Assembly: GCF_052857255.1 (NCBI RefSeq) | Contig: NC_135507.1 | Location: 73,935,330-73,999,329 of the forward strand | Origin: Amblyomma americanum | Lineage: Eukaryota; Arthropoda; Arachnida; Ixodida; Ixodidae | Reading direction: 5' to 3' | Length of the DNA: 64,000 bases | Part shown: positions 9,643-18,800 of the stretch, piece by piece | Position numbering within the stretch: position 1 is the stretch's first letter | Layout of the letters: each line of letters opens with the position of its first letter | Program-made: the position numbers and the translations under genes | Notes under the pieces: generated by a model | Databases searched by the model: none | What the model saw: the letters and a program-made list of their open reading frames with translations, nothing else | What the model was told of the DNA's origin: nothing

Positions 9643-12303
9643 TTACTTCTTCTTAAGCGTTGCTGCTTTCCGGGCTGCGGCCTTCTGCTGCGCATTGTCT
9701 TGTATGGCATCATTTCTTAGTTTGCAAAAGTTGTTTAGAACAACGTTGGTTGCAACGCGTACTACCAAGCGCAGGAGAGTTTGTGCAGTGTGGCCATTTT
9801 CACATGTCTCAATGTCGTGTTCGTCCAGGAGGGAAATCGTCTGTGAAATCACGACACCACGTTGATTTCTACAGGAGAGAAAATCTTCCGCGGTTGCTCC
9901 AAAAGACAACTTCTCTGCAACTAGTTTAGTCATCAGTACCATGTGAACTGTGCATGGCTGGGGAAACTTCAGCCCTCCTCTCGACAGGTTAGCTATCATG
10001 GCAGTATTTTCCGCTTCGATCTCTCGATTTTCAATCACCAATGTGCTGAAGCAATCAGAACATGAAAGCTTCTTTAAAGCAGCATGAGCAGCGTATCCTG
10101 CAATGTAGACAATAGCATCCATGTCAGAGTGGGCGTGTGTAATATCGTCGTCGCTGACAGCCACAGAAAAGTTGCATGGGACAAGATCCTCACTTACGTC
10201 TTCAAACTCTGTTTCCTCGCGTGGAAATGTCAAAAGTTTTTGAAGACGAAGCTTCTTCTCACATTCGTAGAGCTGACGCACGGAAATGTGGTACTGTGAT
10301 CCTGCCAGCTGGCGGTAACGGCCGAACCGGTCTTCTAGCGCATCCGTCTGAAATTTGCCCAGCAGTACGTACTTGAAGTGAAGTTCTTCTAAGCAGTAGC
10401 GCGAGAGTTCTACCAGAGAATAGCATGTCAGTCGCAAAGCACTGTGAGTCTCTTTCGTCAGCGAGCCACTGGTGATGTTTATTCTTGCCCAAGCGTCCAA
10501 CCAGTCCACAACGCCGCTCAGGAAAGCTAACTGTGTGTCATCAACAGACCTTACAGGGTCTTGCATGCTGTCCCTTAGCCTCTGGCCTTTGCAAGGGGTC
10601 TTAACATTGACTATTTGCCACCATGTGAGGATAACGTCAATGAAAAGAGCAGTCGACTCAGCTTGAGGAATCTTGAACGCGGAACCATGTGTCCTGAGGG
10701 CATTTGAAACAAACTGATTAATGACGTCGAGAGCGAGCTTTACATTTTGCCGCTCCATTGAGGTTGGATTCACGGCTTTTGCGTTCAGTCTGTAAGCAGC
10801 CTTCACAAGCGACGTCTTCTCTGAAGAATAAAGCTGCCGCACAGCTGCGAAAGAAGCAGCTTTCATACGAGGAGGCCCTTCGGGCATTGCTCCACTCAAG
10901 TCCATTTCAGGGAAATAGAGGCATGTTCCAGGGTTTTTCTGGTTAATCCAATTGTTCCTAATGCACTTCAAGAGATGCACAGGATCGACCACGTAGAAAA
11001 GAGGGCGAGCGTTATCGGCTGGATGGGGATAGACAATGCTCACCTGAGGACTTGTAGCAAATAACGACATCATCTTGCGGTTCAGAGCATTGTTGTCCGT
11101 TATCACAGCGATAATTTTGAGCCCCATTTTCTCAACATTAATGATTATGTTCTTAGCATGCTCGTGCAAAATTTCTGCGCTCAGTTTGCTCACAGGTAAT
11201 ATGTGAATGACGTCCTTGTTTGCAGAAAGGAGTGATTGTACCATGAACACATGGGCTGTTGTTGCTGGTTCCGTTGAATGAACCGACGATCCTACTATTG
11301 TGCCCCCTTTGTAGTCGAAGTATGGTTTTATGTGGATCTCATCGATCATCAGGGTCACTGTCTTCTCGTGGTCTTTCATTGATTTGACTCGTTCTCGGAT
11401 GTAGGAGAGACAGTGCGGTTGATTTTGCTCCACAAGAGGGTCAGCTTTGTAATTTGAGCAAACACGGCGCAGTGTGGAAGGATGGGGCAGAATGATTCTT
11501 GATGCAGCTCTTGTGAAGTGATATGCGTGAGGAGAAATTGAATTCAAAATACTGGCGAATACCAGCAGCTCTGCGCTATACACATGCTGTTTCGCGAGGA
11601 GAAGCTCTATCTGCTCAACCAGAAATTTCAGCAAAGAAGACTGTTCTTTCGTCGTATCACTGTCCTCAATGAGGTCTGCAAGCAGTGAACCGACAAACTG
11701 CAATACTTTAGTATGTTTCGACTCTTTCGTCACCTCAGGTATATTATGCAAGCCTATCTCGAGTTCTTCTAGCAGCAAGGACAGGCTGGAGGTGTCGCAT
11801 ACTTGAGCTGGCAGAATCCTGCCTGAAGGAAGCGACAGAAGCTTCACTCCATTCAAGAAAACAGAAAGTGACAGATCAGGGAGAACTACCAAGGCGCATT
11901 TCACATTAGGTGAAGGATCATTCTCGATGAGAAGGAACCTAACGCACTGCTCATCGACAGAAACGGTCCAGAATTTCGTGTTGCAGATTCCAGGCAACTT
12001 AGATTTGAACTCCTCGTAAGATGAAACTTTGTTTCTTTTCTGTTCAAGCTCATTAGACTGAAGTGACTTCCTCATAGCCTCCTGCAAAGCAGCGTTTTCC
12101 CTTCTTGCTTTTTTCGTCTCTGGCGATTCACTCCGTCCAGGCGTTGAGGACAAGTATTTTGGGCAGTTTGGAAAAACAGAAGGCGCAGCATCAATCTTCA
12201 ACTGTAGCCTGTCACGCTTCACCTCTATTATTTTCCCTGTCAGTTCATCTTGGTGTGACAACGTCGTAATGAAGTCGCCTGCGTGGAAGTGCAGTTCACA
12301 CAC
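9643..12303 (-). CDS. P-element-like transposase, exon 2
   Basis: An 886-codon exon plus stop. Joined to exon 1 (12579-12728) it gives a protein of about 936 residues. It starts with the second half of the THAP zinc finger (VCELHF, then AAPSVFP about 40 residues on). Next come a charged segment and a leucine-rich region, then the P/THAP9-type RNase H-like core. Candidate acidic residues are in MIDEIHIKPYFD (about residue 369) and VITDNNALNRKMM (about 453), followed by the conserved VDPVHLLKCIRNNW block. The C-terminal part contains YIAGYAAHAALKKLSC, typical of THAP9-like proteins. The acceptor is 'tcgtgcag' just before GTG at 12303. A minus-strand AATAAA lies at 9622-9627. No stop or frameshift was seen. 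Domain assignment is by motif reading only. Confidence 0.92.
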   Translation of the reverse strand: MCELHFHAGDFITTLSHQDELTGKIIEVKRDRLQLKIDAAPSVFPNCPKYLSSTPGRSESPETKKARRENAALQEAMRKSLQSNELEQKRNKVSSYEEFKSKLPGICNTKFWTVSVDEQCVRFLLIENDPSPNVKCALVVLPDLSLSVFLNGVKLLSLPSGRILPAQVCDTSSLSLLLEELEIGLHNIPEVTKESKHTKVLQFVGSLLADLIEDSDTTKEQSSLLKFLVEQIELLLAKQHVYSAELLVFASILNSISPHAYHFTRAASRIILPHPSTLRRVCSNYKADPLVEQNQPHCLSYIRERVKSMKDHEKTVTLMIDEIHIKPYFDYKGGTIVGSSVHSTEPATTAHVFMVQSLLSANKDVIHILPVSKLSAEILHEHAKNIIINVEKMGLKIIAVITDNNALNRKMMSLFATSPQVSIVYPHPADNARPLFYVVDPVHLLKCIRNNWINQKNPGTCLYFPEMDLSGAMPEGPPRMKAASFAAVRQLYSSEKTSLVKAAYRLNAKAVNPTSMERQNVKLALDVINQFVSNALRTHGSAFKIPQAESTALFIDVILTWWQIVNVKTPCKGQRLRDSMQDPVRSVDDTQLAFLSGVVDWLDAWARINITSGSLTKETHSALRLTCYSLVELSRYCLEELHFKYVLLGKFQTDALEDRFGRYRQLAGSQYHISVRQLYECEKKLRLQKLLTFPREETEFEDVSEDLVPCNFSVAVSDDDITHAHSDMDAIVYIAGYAAHAALKKLSCSDCFSTLVIENREIEAENTAMIANLSRGGLKFPQPCTVHMVLMTKLVAEKLSFGATAEDFLSCRNQRGVVISQTISLLDEHDIETCENGHTAQTLLRLVVRVATNVVLNNFCKLRNDAIQDNAQQKAAARKAATLKKK

Positions 12304-12578
12304 CTGCACGAGAAAATGAAGCAAGGCCATTCGCCATGACTCTCCATTGCCTAAAACACTAAGTAAAAAGAGTCTGAATAGTGAACAGCTTTTACATATT
12401 TACACAGCTTTTACACAAGCCTTATGCACATCCACAGAACTAAATGCTTCCTGGACAATTCATACATAAGTGTAAGAAGTGATATCATTGCCTACAAAGA
12501 CAGCATGCCTTTCCGGGAGCGACAGCTCACAACTAAGATAATTACCAGCGCCTATTAAGCAATATTTCAGAGTCTTAC
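12304..12578 (-). other. Intron of the P-like transposase gene
   Basis: 275 bp, GTAAGA...TGCAG on the minus strand. It splits the THAP zinc finger between the CxxxC and CxxH halves and is phase 0. Confidence 0.85.
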
Positions 12579-12728
12579 CCTCGAATGCTCTGTAGGTGTG
12601 AAATCCTTCCGTGGAATGGCTCGCAACCAGGCTTTTCTTCGTACTTCGTCTCTTGGGAAGCAATAAACACGTACTTTGGGACCATTCTGGTAGTTCCCGC
12701 GGCACCCGGGAACACAGCACCGGCCCAT
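12579..12728 (-). CDS. P-element-like transposase, exon 1 (THAP N-terminus)
   Basis: Fifty codons from an ATG at 12728 encode the first half of a C2CH THAP DNA-binding domain. It opens MGRCCVPGCRGNYQNG, giving the CxxxC zinc ligands, and continues with FPRDEVRRKAWLRAI and FTPTEHSR. A donor GTAAGA follows at 12578. The intron is 275 bp (12304-12578) and the splice is in phase 0, so the join gives SR-VCELHF, which supplies the missing Cys and His ligands. THAP domains bind specific DNA, and in P elements they bind sites near the transposon ends. A longer open frame overlapping this exon in another phase is not the gene. Confidence 0.88.
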
Positions 12729-13003
12729 GTTTCACGAAGTTGCACTCGCTACACGGCAGGCAATCAGTTTCCCATTCGTGCGCTAGCACAGGTACGCACG
12801 CCACACAAGAAACGGCCACACGAAACAGACACAGCCGTGCGAGGAGCGAACGGAAATGCACCCAACGCCAGGCTGAAAGACTCAAGCAGCAGCTAGACGC
12901 TCACTGCAAGACTGCGTTCGTGTCTGTGCTTGCCCGGGCAAGCGCGAGCACATCGAGGGAGACAACCGAGCGGAGCGGAGCCGCGCTTGGTGAGCAGCCT
13001 GAC
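12729..13003 (-). promoter_or_regulatory. 5' region of the P-like transposase
   Basis: Between the transposase ATG and the right TIR lie about 275 bp that must hold the promoter and 5' UTR. No obvious TATA box was seen, so this assignment is positional. Confidence 0.5.
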
Positions 13004-13079
13004 CGGACACTTGGCGTGACGTAGCGCGTGTGGAAAGGAGGGCCTGGAGAGGCCTGAAGAAAGTATTTAGAGGGTGTTG
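13004..13079 (-). repeat. Right TIR of P-like element
   Basis: Read on the minus strand it begins CAACACCCTCT, then AGGCCTCTCCA and ACGTCACGCCAAG. It is longer than the left TIR because of extra bases between the conserved blocks. Confidence 0.85.
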
Positions 13080-13086
13080 CGTCGCG
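13080..13086. repeat. Right 7-bp TSD of P-like element
   Basis: CGTCGCG, identical to 8939-8945; it also forms the start of the next array monomer. Confidence 0.88.
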
Positions 13087-13419
13087 ACGGTTGCGCGCCG
13101 GGCGACCACGTGACACCATGACGTCACGACCGAGGAGAGGCAGAGCCGCATCTTGCGCCGTCGCGACGGTTGCGCGCCGGGCGACCACGTGACACCATGA
13201 CGTCACGACCGAGGAGAGGCAGAGCCGCATCTTGCGCCGTCGCGACGGTTGTGCGCCGGGTGACCACGTGGTACCACGTGACGCTACGGCGACGGTATAT
13301 AAGGGAGGCTGCGCTTGCCTCCGATCTTGCGCCGTCGCGACGGTTGTGCGCCGGGTGACCACGTGGTACCACGTGACGCTACGGCGACGGTATATAAGGG
13401 AGGCTGCGCTTGCCTCCGA
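13080..13419 (+). promoter_or_regulatory. Tandem promoter-like monomers (2 x 79 bp, 2 x 95 bp)
   Basis: Monomers begin at 13080, 13159, 13238 and 13333. The first two are 79 bp with CACGTG and TGACGTCA. The last two are about 95 bp, with 'ccacgtggtaccacgtgacg' and a TATA box TATATAAG at 13296-13303 and 13391-13398. E-boxes bind bHLH factors and TGACGTCA is the CREB/ATF site. TATA boxes at the right-hand end point to rightward transcription starting near 13420. This resembles monomeric LINE 5' UTRs, but no downstream ORF confirms that. Confidence 0.75.
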
Positions 13420-13957
13420 TAGGAGGAGAGGCGCGCGCCCCTGCGCGCGCGTTCTTCCTTCTTCTTCTGAAACCCTACCTATCCTTCTCTCTATCTGCAC
13501 GCCGGCAGTGGTTGTGGTGTTTTAACACCAGTCACAGGCCCGTGCATTTTCCTTTCCTCTTCCCCTTTCATCCACTTACTACTACTACTCCGATACTCGT
13601 TGCGATGGCTCCTGGAGGCGCGGCTCCGCTCCTCCCGCTAGGGCCGCTGCAGCCGAGCACGTGGTCTGACGTCACGCCAGCTGAGGAGAGACGGGGCTCA
13701 ACTCGCGCGGTCGCCGCGCGGCCGCGTCCACCAAGGCTAACTCCCGCTCCTCCAGGAGATTGCTAAACAACGAAGAGACTAGCCTGACTTACGGGCAGGC
13801 GATACCGAATCCCTTTCACAAATCTATTATGCTTCGCATCCTAGGCTTAACCTTAGCTAAGCCAGGCCATTTTTTGTGCCTTTCCTGAACTCATGACCTT
13901 GGGAGGGGTGCACTGAAGTGCTTCTATTAAACTGTTTTATTATAATACAATGTAATT
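13420..13957. other. Leader-like sequence downstream of the promoter array
   Basis: Pyrimidine-rich (13445-13600) then GC-rich sequence. A short open frame is present but has no recognisable domain. Another CACGTG and TGACGTCA pair occurs near 13660-13675. Confidence 0.4.
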
Positions 13958-15721
13958 CGTAGTAAAATTTATTGCTCCTATTTTAGCCCAAATTTTTAAT
14001 TTAGCTCTCGAATCCAGCATTTTCCCTGATGACATGAAAAAGGCTAGAATTACTGTAGTGCACAAAGCAGGTGATGTATATGTCGTGAATAATTATAGGC
14101 CAATATCCATTCTCTCGATTTTTTCAAAAGGGCTTGAAAAGGTTATATTTCAAAGATTTAATACCTTACACGAGAAAAACAACATAATAACTGACTCCCA
14201 ATATGGATTTAGGAAAAGACGATCGACAGAAGTGACAGTACTTCTGCTAAAAGAACCGATAGTTCAAAATATAGATTCTGGTCTTTTTACTCTTGGTTTA
14301 TTCATTGACTTCAGTAAAGCCTTTGACTCCCTCAATCACAATGTATTGTTAGGAAAGTTATCACAGTATGGAATACAGTGTGGACCGCTCAAATGAATTA
14401 TGTCATACCTGAAATACAGAGTCCACTGCGTCCGTATACATAATGTTGAGTCGTCTCTGCTGCCCCTACAAACCGGAGTACCACAAGGTAGTGTTTTAGG
14501 CCCGCTAATATTTAATCTATATATTAATGATATAGTTCTCATTAATCGGTCAGCTGAATGGTTTATTTACATGCTGATGACAGTAGCATTCTATTTAAGG
14601 GTGAAGATCCAAACGATTTAGCTCTGCAGTGCAACCGAACGCTTGAATCACTATCAGGGTGGTCCCTCTCTAACTGCATAATAATCAATCCAAGACTAAG
14701 GTTTTACTATTTAGGCCAAGAAATAAACTTTTCACACTGCAAAATAAGATCAATTATAAGAATAAAGATATAACAATAGTAGATGAGCATAAGGTTCTTG
14801 GCGTTACTTTTAGTTCTCACCTAAACTGGGATCACCACATTAATCACGTCTGCAAGGAGCTGTCTGCTGTTTCAGGCTCTCTGTCCTGCTGCAGAAACCT
14901 CATTCCCGAAAGAGTTAAACTCCAGTTGTACCAAGCGTTATTTGCACCCCACATAAATTATTGCAGTCTTGTCTGGAGCTCAACAACAAAAAGAAATATG
15001 GATGAAATTAATGTGCCCCAGAAGGAAAGTCTTGTGCTATGTGGCAAATGTTGGAACGCACACATCTACAAACAACCTATTTCCGAAGTATGGGATCATT
15101 CGTTTTCTGCACAGTTATAAATTTCCACTCTTAAAACGACTTTATTTTTCGTCCGTTGAATCTGCAAATTTTCTTAAAACTGTTGCAACCTTACAGCAGC
15201 GAACAACAGATGTATTCACTAGAAACCCTGGCTAGTTCTCTATTTCCGCACCCAAAACAAGTTTCAGTCATTAAAGCATAATGTTCCATCACTTCTAAAC
15301 AAATATCTAAAGTAATTTTTTCCACCTAAGGAAGAATGTAAAAATTATTTCTGTAACCTCAACTGAACTTTTACGTGTCACCCTGATTTGATGTATCTTA
15401 CCTTGGTTTTAAACTGACTGGATTTAAACTGAATTGTCCTTTGACCGTGTGCTTCCATATCATCTAGTGATTTTTTTTTCTTTTTGTCTCACAGTTTGTT
15501 TCGTTATATATGCGCTTTTGAGACCTGCTTTATAGCCCATATATTTTCAATATGACCTTTGATGAGTGCGGTTTTCTTTCTTTTGTTGATAATCTGCGTC
15601 GACTGCTGTCTTCTAAGGTGGCCCCTGGGCCGTCGTCAAGTTGCTTAGTGCAACTTTTAGTCCAGGGAACCGTTCAGAGTTTGTGGTCCTACCGCTCTGG
15701 AAAATAAACGAATTGAATTGA
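13958..15721 (+). pseudogene. 5'-truncated CR1/L2-like LINE, RT remnants and 3' end
   Basis: Plus-strand reverse-transcriptase pieces: an N-terminal block with NNYRPISIL and SIFSKGLEK (about 14090), DSQYGFRKRRSTE, then DFSKAFDSLNH; a frame change near 14396; then GVPQGSVLGPL, and a damaged catalytic region where the expected YADD reads across a frameshift near 14570. C-terminal fragments follow to about 15235. The 3' UTR ends with AATAAACGAATTGAATTGAA, a short repeat tail of the kind seen in this clade. Endonuclease and ORF1 are missing. It is related to the better preserved minus-strand LINE at 50.8-55.4 kb (same RT block order). Confidence 0.88.
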
Positions 15722-15889
15722 ATACCGAAATGCTGCAATTAAAAAAAACAGTTCACAGGACGAGGTAGGAATGGTGCACCATAAGTGTACTATCTAAACA
15801 GCTAGTGTATTCGTTATATAGCTGATGACAATAAATTCATCAGCACATATCCTCATTAGTTTAGTATGTCGTCAGGGGCAAGCACAGGT
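15722..15889. other. Anonymous sequence
   Basis: Short gap between the LINE tail and the minisatellite; nothing recognised. Confidence 0.5.
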
Positions 15890-16215
15890 CGGCACACTCA
15901 CTCATGAGTGCACTCATATTGCCTCACTCACACTCACGTTTGTGAGTTTGTGAGTGTGAGTGGAAATGAGTATGCGTGCGAGTGAGTAGATGTGAGTGTG
16001 GGCTGTCACGAGTGTGAGTGGATGTGAGTGTGAGTGGAGATGAGTGTGAATGTGAGTGAGTGGACATGAGCGTGAGTGGTTGGTTCTGACTCGTGAGTGT
16101 GAGTGAGTGGTTTTGAGTGCGAGTGAGTGGTTGTGAGAGTGGTGATGAGTGTGAGTGAGTGGTTGTGGGTGCGAGTGGTTATGAGTGCGAGTGACCGCGA
16201 GTGTGATTGAGACAC
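15890..16215. repeat. GAGTGTGAGTGG-type minisatellite
   Basis: Irregular array of GTGAGT/GAGTGG motifs with 6- to 12-bp periodicity. The minus strand gives a low-complexity His/Ser/Thr-rich open frame that is not a gene. Confidence 0.9.
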
Positions 16216-16330
16216 CTCTCATGGTGCTGAGGTATCGGGGAAGTAGTGATGCACTATAAATAAGGTGGCATATCCACATCCGACGAGTATCAAACCGAGT
16301 ACTGCACACAAGAGATATAATAATAAAATT

Positions 16331-16334
16331 CAGC
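16331..16334. repeat. Left 4-bp TSD of the Gypsy element
   Basis: CAGC, matched at 24524-24527. Four to six bp is usual for Gypsy integrases. Confidence 0.85.
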
Positions 16335-17703
16335 TGTGACATTCCTTGTGTGCTACGAGGTACATTCCTTGTGTGTGCTGCGAGGTGCATTCCTTGTGTG
16401 TGCTGCGAGGTTCCGCGTTCCACGGCGCGGCGTAGACGGAGACCCAGATGACAGCGGCATCATCAATTACCCAGCCATGCACTTTGAGTGACGACCAGAA
16501 CGAAGGGACCCGCCGCCGTGACAGCGGCATCATCAATTACCCAGCCATGCTCTTTGAGTGACGACCAGAACAACCGGACCCGCCGCCGCCGCCGCGGGGA
16601 AACAGGCTTTATCCTCCCCAATTTGCGTGGCCGTTCCAGGTGCGGCCCTCCCGAGCACATTCCAGGACAAGGGAGCTGTCAGCGGGCCAGAGCGCGCCGT
16701 ACCACAGCCGACGCTATGCGCTACCGCGAAGGCAACATTCTTTCCCTCCTTCCCCTTTCGACGTGGGCTATCGCCGGGAAGGCACCCACAGCTTCCCGCC
16801 GTGCCTCGTGAACAAAAGCGCATTCCCAGAAGGGCCGTGACGGACACCTGTCATGGCGGACAGGCAGTACTCGCCAAGAATGTGGAAAGACAGGCGCTAG
16901 TGAATTAGCTCCGAAGAGAGAGCCTGTGTATACTCTCACTTGAGAGAGAGTGGTGGCGTTTTTGTTGTTTATTTAGTTTGTATTGTTAACAGACTCTGGG
17001 TTCGAGGCTAAGCCCAACCCAAGGGGTTGTCCCCATCTCGCATGTTATTTTGGATTGGAGAATTGATGCTTTGGGCGGGCCACTGGAAATGACCGCCCTT
17101 AGTCCTTTGTTAATCAAGTGCTTAAAAGCGCATGTAAACGGATGCAGTCCAGTCCAGTCTGAGCTGGGGCTCCATGCTTAGCATGTAATGTGATGCTACT
17201 TAGGCACTAACCTGCCCGGTCGATGAGTAAAGTAGTGCAAAGTTTGTTCTTTTGTAAATTCAGTTCTGCTTTTTCCCGTTTAACTCTCTGTATATGTATG
17301 TTGTAAAATTATGCTCTGCTGTCATCATCTACAAGCTCGCCTCCTGTTCATCTTCCAAGCCGAACGACACTAGAGGAAGGGTTTGTGAACCATCCTCGAA
17401 GAAACGGACGACTATTGAAATTCTACTGCATACACGCTCAGGACGACATCGTTCGCCAAGAGGGCCTTCAGCGCCGAAGCCCGACGGCGTGCAGCTTCTG
17501 CCAGCAACCGCTCGAGCCCAACTCCGGAGCCACTCCATCGCCCCCATGAAGTCGTCGGCACGTAAGCTCGGACGCCCCAGCCTCTGATGTATAACCTTAA
17601 TCATGTGTAATTATTGAATATACCTGTTTGTTTAAACTGAGCCATACGGTGTCTCTTTGCCTCTCCGTCCCGTGTGGACCTGCGCATTATGGGGGTCATC
17701 ACA
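16335..17703 (+). repeat. 5' LTR of the Gypsy element (1369 bp)
   Basis: Starts TGTGAC and ends ATCACA. Near the start it has three copies of a 25-bp unit built on 'cattccttgtgtg'. It then has a 70-bp tandem duplication with units at 16449 and 16519. The LTR supplies the promoter and polyadenylation signals of the element; no clear TATA box was identified by eye. Confidence 0.95.
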
Positions 17704-17704
17704 C

Positions 17705-17721
17705 TGGTGTCAGAAGTGGGG
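17705..17721 (+). other. Candidate primer-binding site
   Basis: TGGTGTCAGAAGTGGGG begins one base after the 5' LTR. Its complement ends CTGACACCA, which resembles a tRNA-Leu type 3' end from memory. The tRNA identity is an inference. Confidence 0.7.
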
Positions 17722-17858
17722 TCTCAAAAGCAAATGTCCTCTGAATGCTGCGACATTCATGACTTCAAAATTGTAATCAAAAGGGAATCACGGGACTGAT
17801 TGTGGGACTTTTACCCCCATTTGAGAGGCTTGAGGCACCGGAGGGCTTGAAAAAAAAA

Positions 17859-18800
17859 ATGTCTTTATCTGAGGGAGCTCCCACTCCACAGCCGTCGCTC
17901 GGAGCAAGCATGCTGGCATTAGGAAGCGTCATTACGACGTTTACGGGAGATAAGACAGGGGTTCCAATCTGCGATTTCTTTTCCATGCTAGAAGAGATTG
18001 GGAAAATGGGGGGATGGTCCGATGCTCAAATGCTGGGAATGGCGAGGTGTAAGATGGCAGGAGCTGCTCATGATTTTGCATGGCGAGACGAAAAAGTAAA
18101 ATCCACAAAATCATTTTCGAAATTTAAGAAGCTCGCGTTTGAGCATTTCGACACTGAACCACGTCACGTGCGGGTACAGAGGTTCCGTGACGCCGGACAG
18201 ATGGTAGGGGAGGACGTGCGAACGTTTGCGTCGCGGCTTCAGCGCTTAGCGCGCGATACGTTAAGCAGGGAGGAGGAAGGAGACCAGCTAAAGAAGAAAT
18301 ACGCGGAGGATATACTTAAAGAGGAAATGACCGCTTTGTTCGTGGCTGGTCTGCAAGACCCCGTGCGCCGGTTCGTGCTCTCGCGCAAGCCGAGCAATTT
18401 CGACCAAGCCGTGGAGGCCGCATTGGATGAGGAACGAAATGAGGCGTTAACGACAGCCGCAGCGAGAGTACGCGTCATAGAGAGAGCGGTGTTCAACCCT
18501 GAGGTTGCTCTCTTGACAGAGCGGTTAGATCGCTTAGAACAGCTGCTATCTCAGCAGGTAGAACGCCAGGTTGAAGCGCGCGCTCAACAGCGCCCATTCG
18601 CGGGAAACCGGAGACCGCCACAAAGCTACAGGCGCGGTATGCGAGATTTTAAAGAAATCGTATGCTTCGCTTGCCAGGGTCGCGGACACATCGCCAGGTT
18701 CTGCCAAAACGTGCGCCGTGGGGAGCCACAAAGAGAAGCAGGCGAGACACGCCCTAAGCAAGCCTACAGCGGGGCTCCAGATACCGAGTCAAAAAACTAG
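17859..18800 (+). CDS. gag: Gypsy Gag polyprotein
   Basis: 313 codons from the ATG at 17859, preceded by a run of A, to a TAG at 18798-18800. The frame is open further upstream without an ATG, so 17859 is the likely start. The N-terminal two-thirds is a retrotransposon capsid-like region (CDFFSMLEEIGKMGGW, the HFDTEP block, and VGEDVRTFASRLQRLARD). A heptad-like stretch RLDRLEQLLSQQVERQ follows. Near the C-terminus is one zinc knuckle CFACQGRGHIARFC that fits CX2CX4HX4C. Gag builds the particle that packages element RNA. Its stop codon lies directly after an AAAAAAC slippery heptamer, described separately. It is intact and of a length normal for Gypsy Gag. Confidence 0.93.
   Translation: MSLSEGAPTPQPSLGASMLALGSVITTFTGDKTGVPICDFFSMLEEIGKMGGWSDAQMLGMARCKMAGAAHDFAWRDEKVKSTKSFSKFKKLAFEHFDTEPRHVRVQRFRDAGQMVGEDVRTFASRLQRLARDTLSREEEGDQLKKKYAEDILKEEMTALFVAGLQDPVRRFVLSRKPSNFDQAVEAALDEERNEALTTAAARVRVIERAVFNPEVALLTERLDRLEQLLSQQVERQVEARAQQRPFAGNRRPPQSYRRGMRDFKEIVCFACQGRGHIARFCQNVRRGEPQREAGETRPKQAYSGAPDTESKN

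Larger units (their letters stand above)
8946..13079 (-). mobile_element. Complete P-element/THAP9-like DNA transposon
   Basis: A 4134-bp element with inverted termini. Both ends begin CAACACCCTCT, followed by further matching inner blocks (AGGCCTCTCCA and ACGTCACGCCAAG). It is flanked by exact 7-bp direct repeats CGTCGCG at 8939-8945 and 13080-13086. The interrupted host monomer exists intact next door, where the two flanks read continuously with one copy of CGTCGCG, so both boundaries are well supported. It carries one spliced transposase gene. P-class transposases cut and paste DNA through an RNase H-like fold and usually leave 7-8 bp duplications. Confidence 0.9.
8732..13838. mobile_element. 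Possible TIR-bounded element hosting the promoter array
   Basis: The sequence ATGCGAAGCATA followed by (T/A)TA at 8733 recurs inverted near 13826-13838, bracketing the promoter-like array and the P-like insertion. If real, the element would be about 0.96 kb once the P-like insertion is removed, and non-autonomous. The motif is itself nearly palindromic, which weakens the evidence, and no target duplication was found. An alternative is that the array is the 5' UTR of a LINE or another retroelement. Confidence 0.35.

Noticed and set aside
12460..12885. 141-codon minus-strand frame over the THAP exon
   Set aside because: It overlaps the THAP exon in another phase; only the phase starting at 12728 gives the zinc ligands and joins in frame to exon 2.
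15914..16423. Long minus-strand open frame rich in His, Ser and Thr
   Set aside because: It is a translation of the GTGAGT minisatellite and the LTR start; low complexity, no start context, no domain.
17465..17587. Frames inside the LTRs
   Set aside because: They occur identically in both LTRs and have no domain; chance frames in regulatory DNA.
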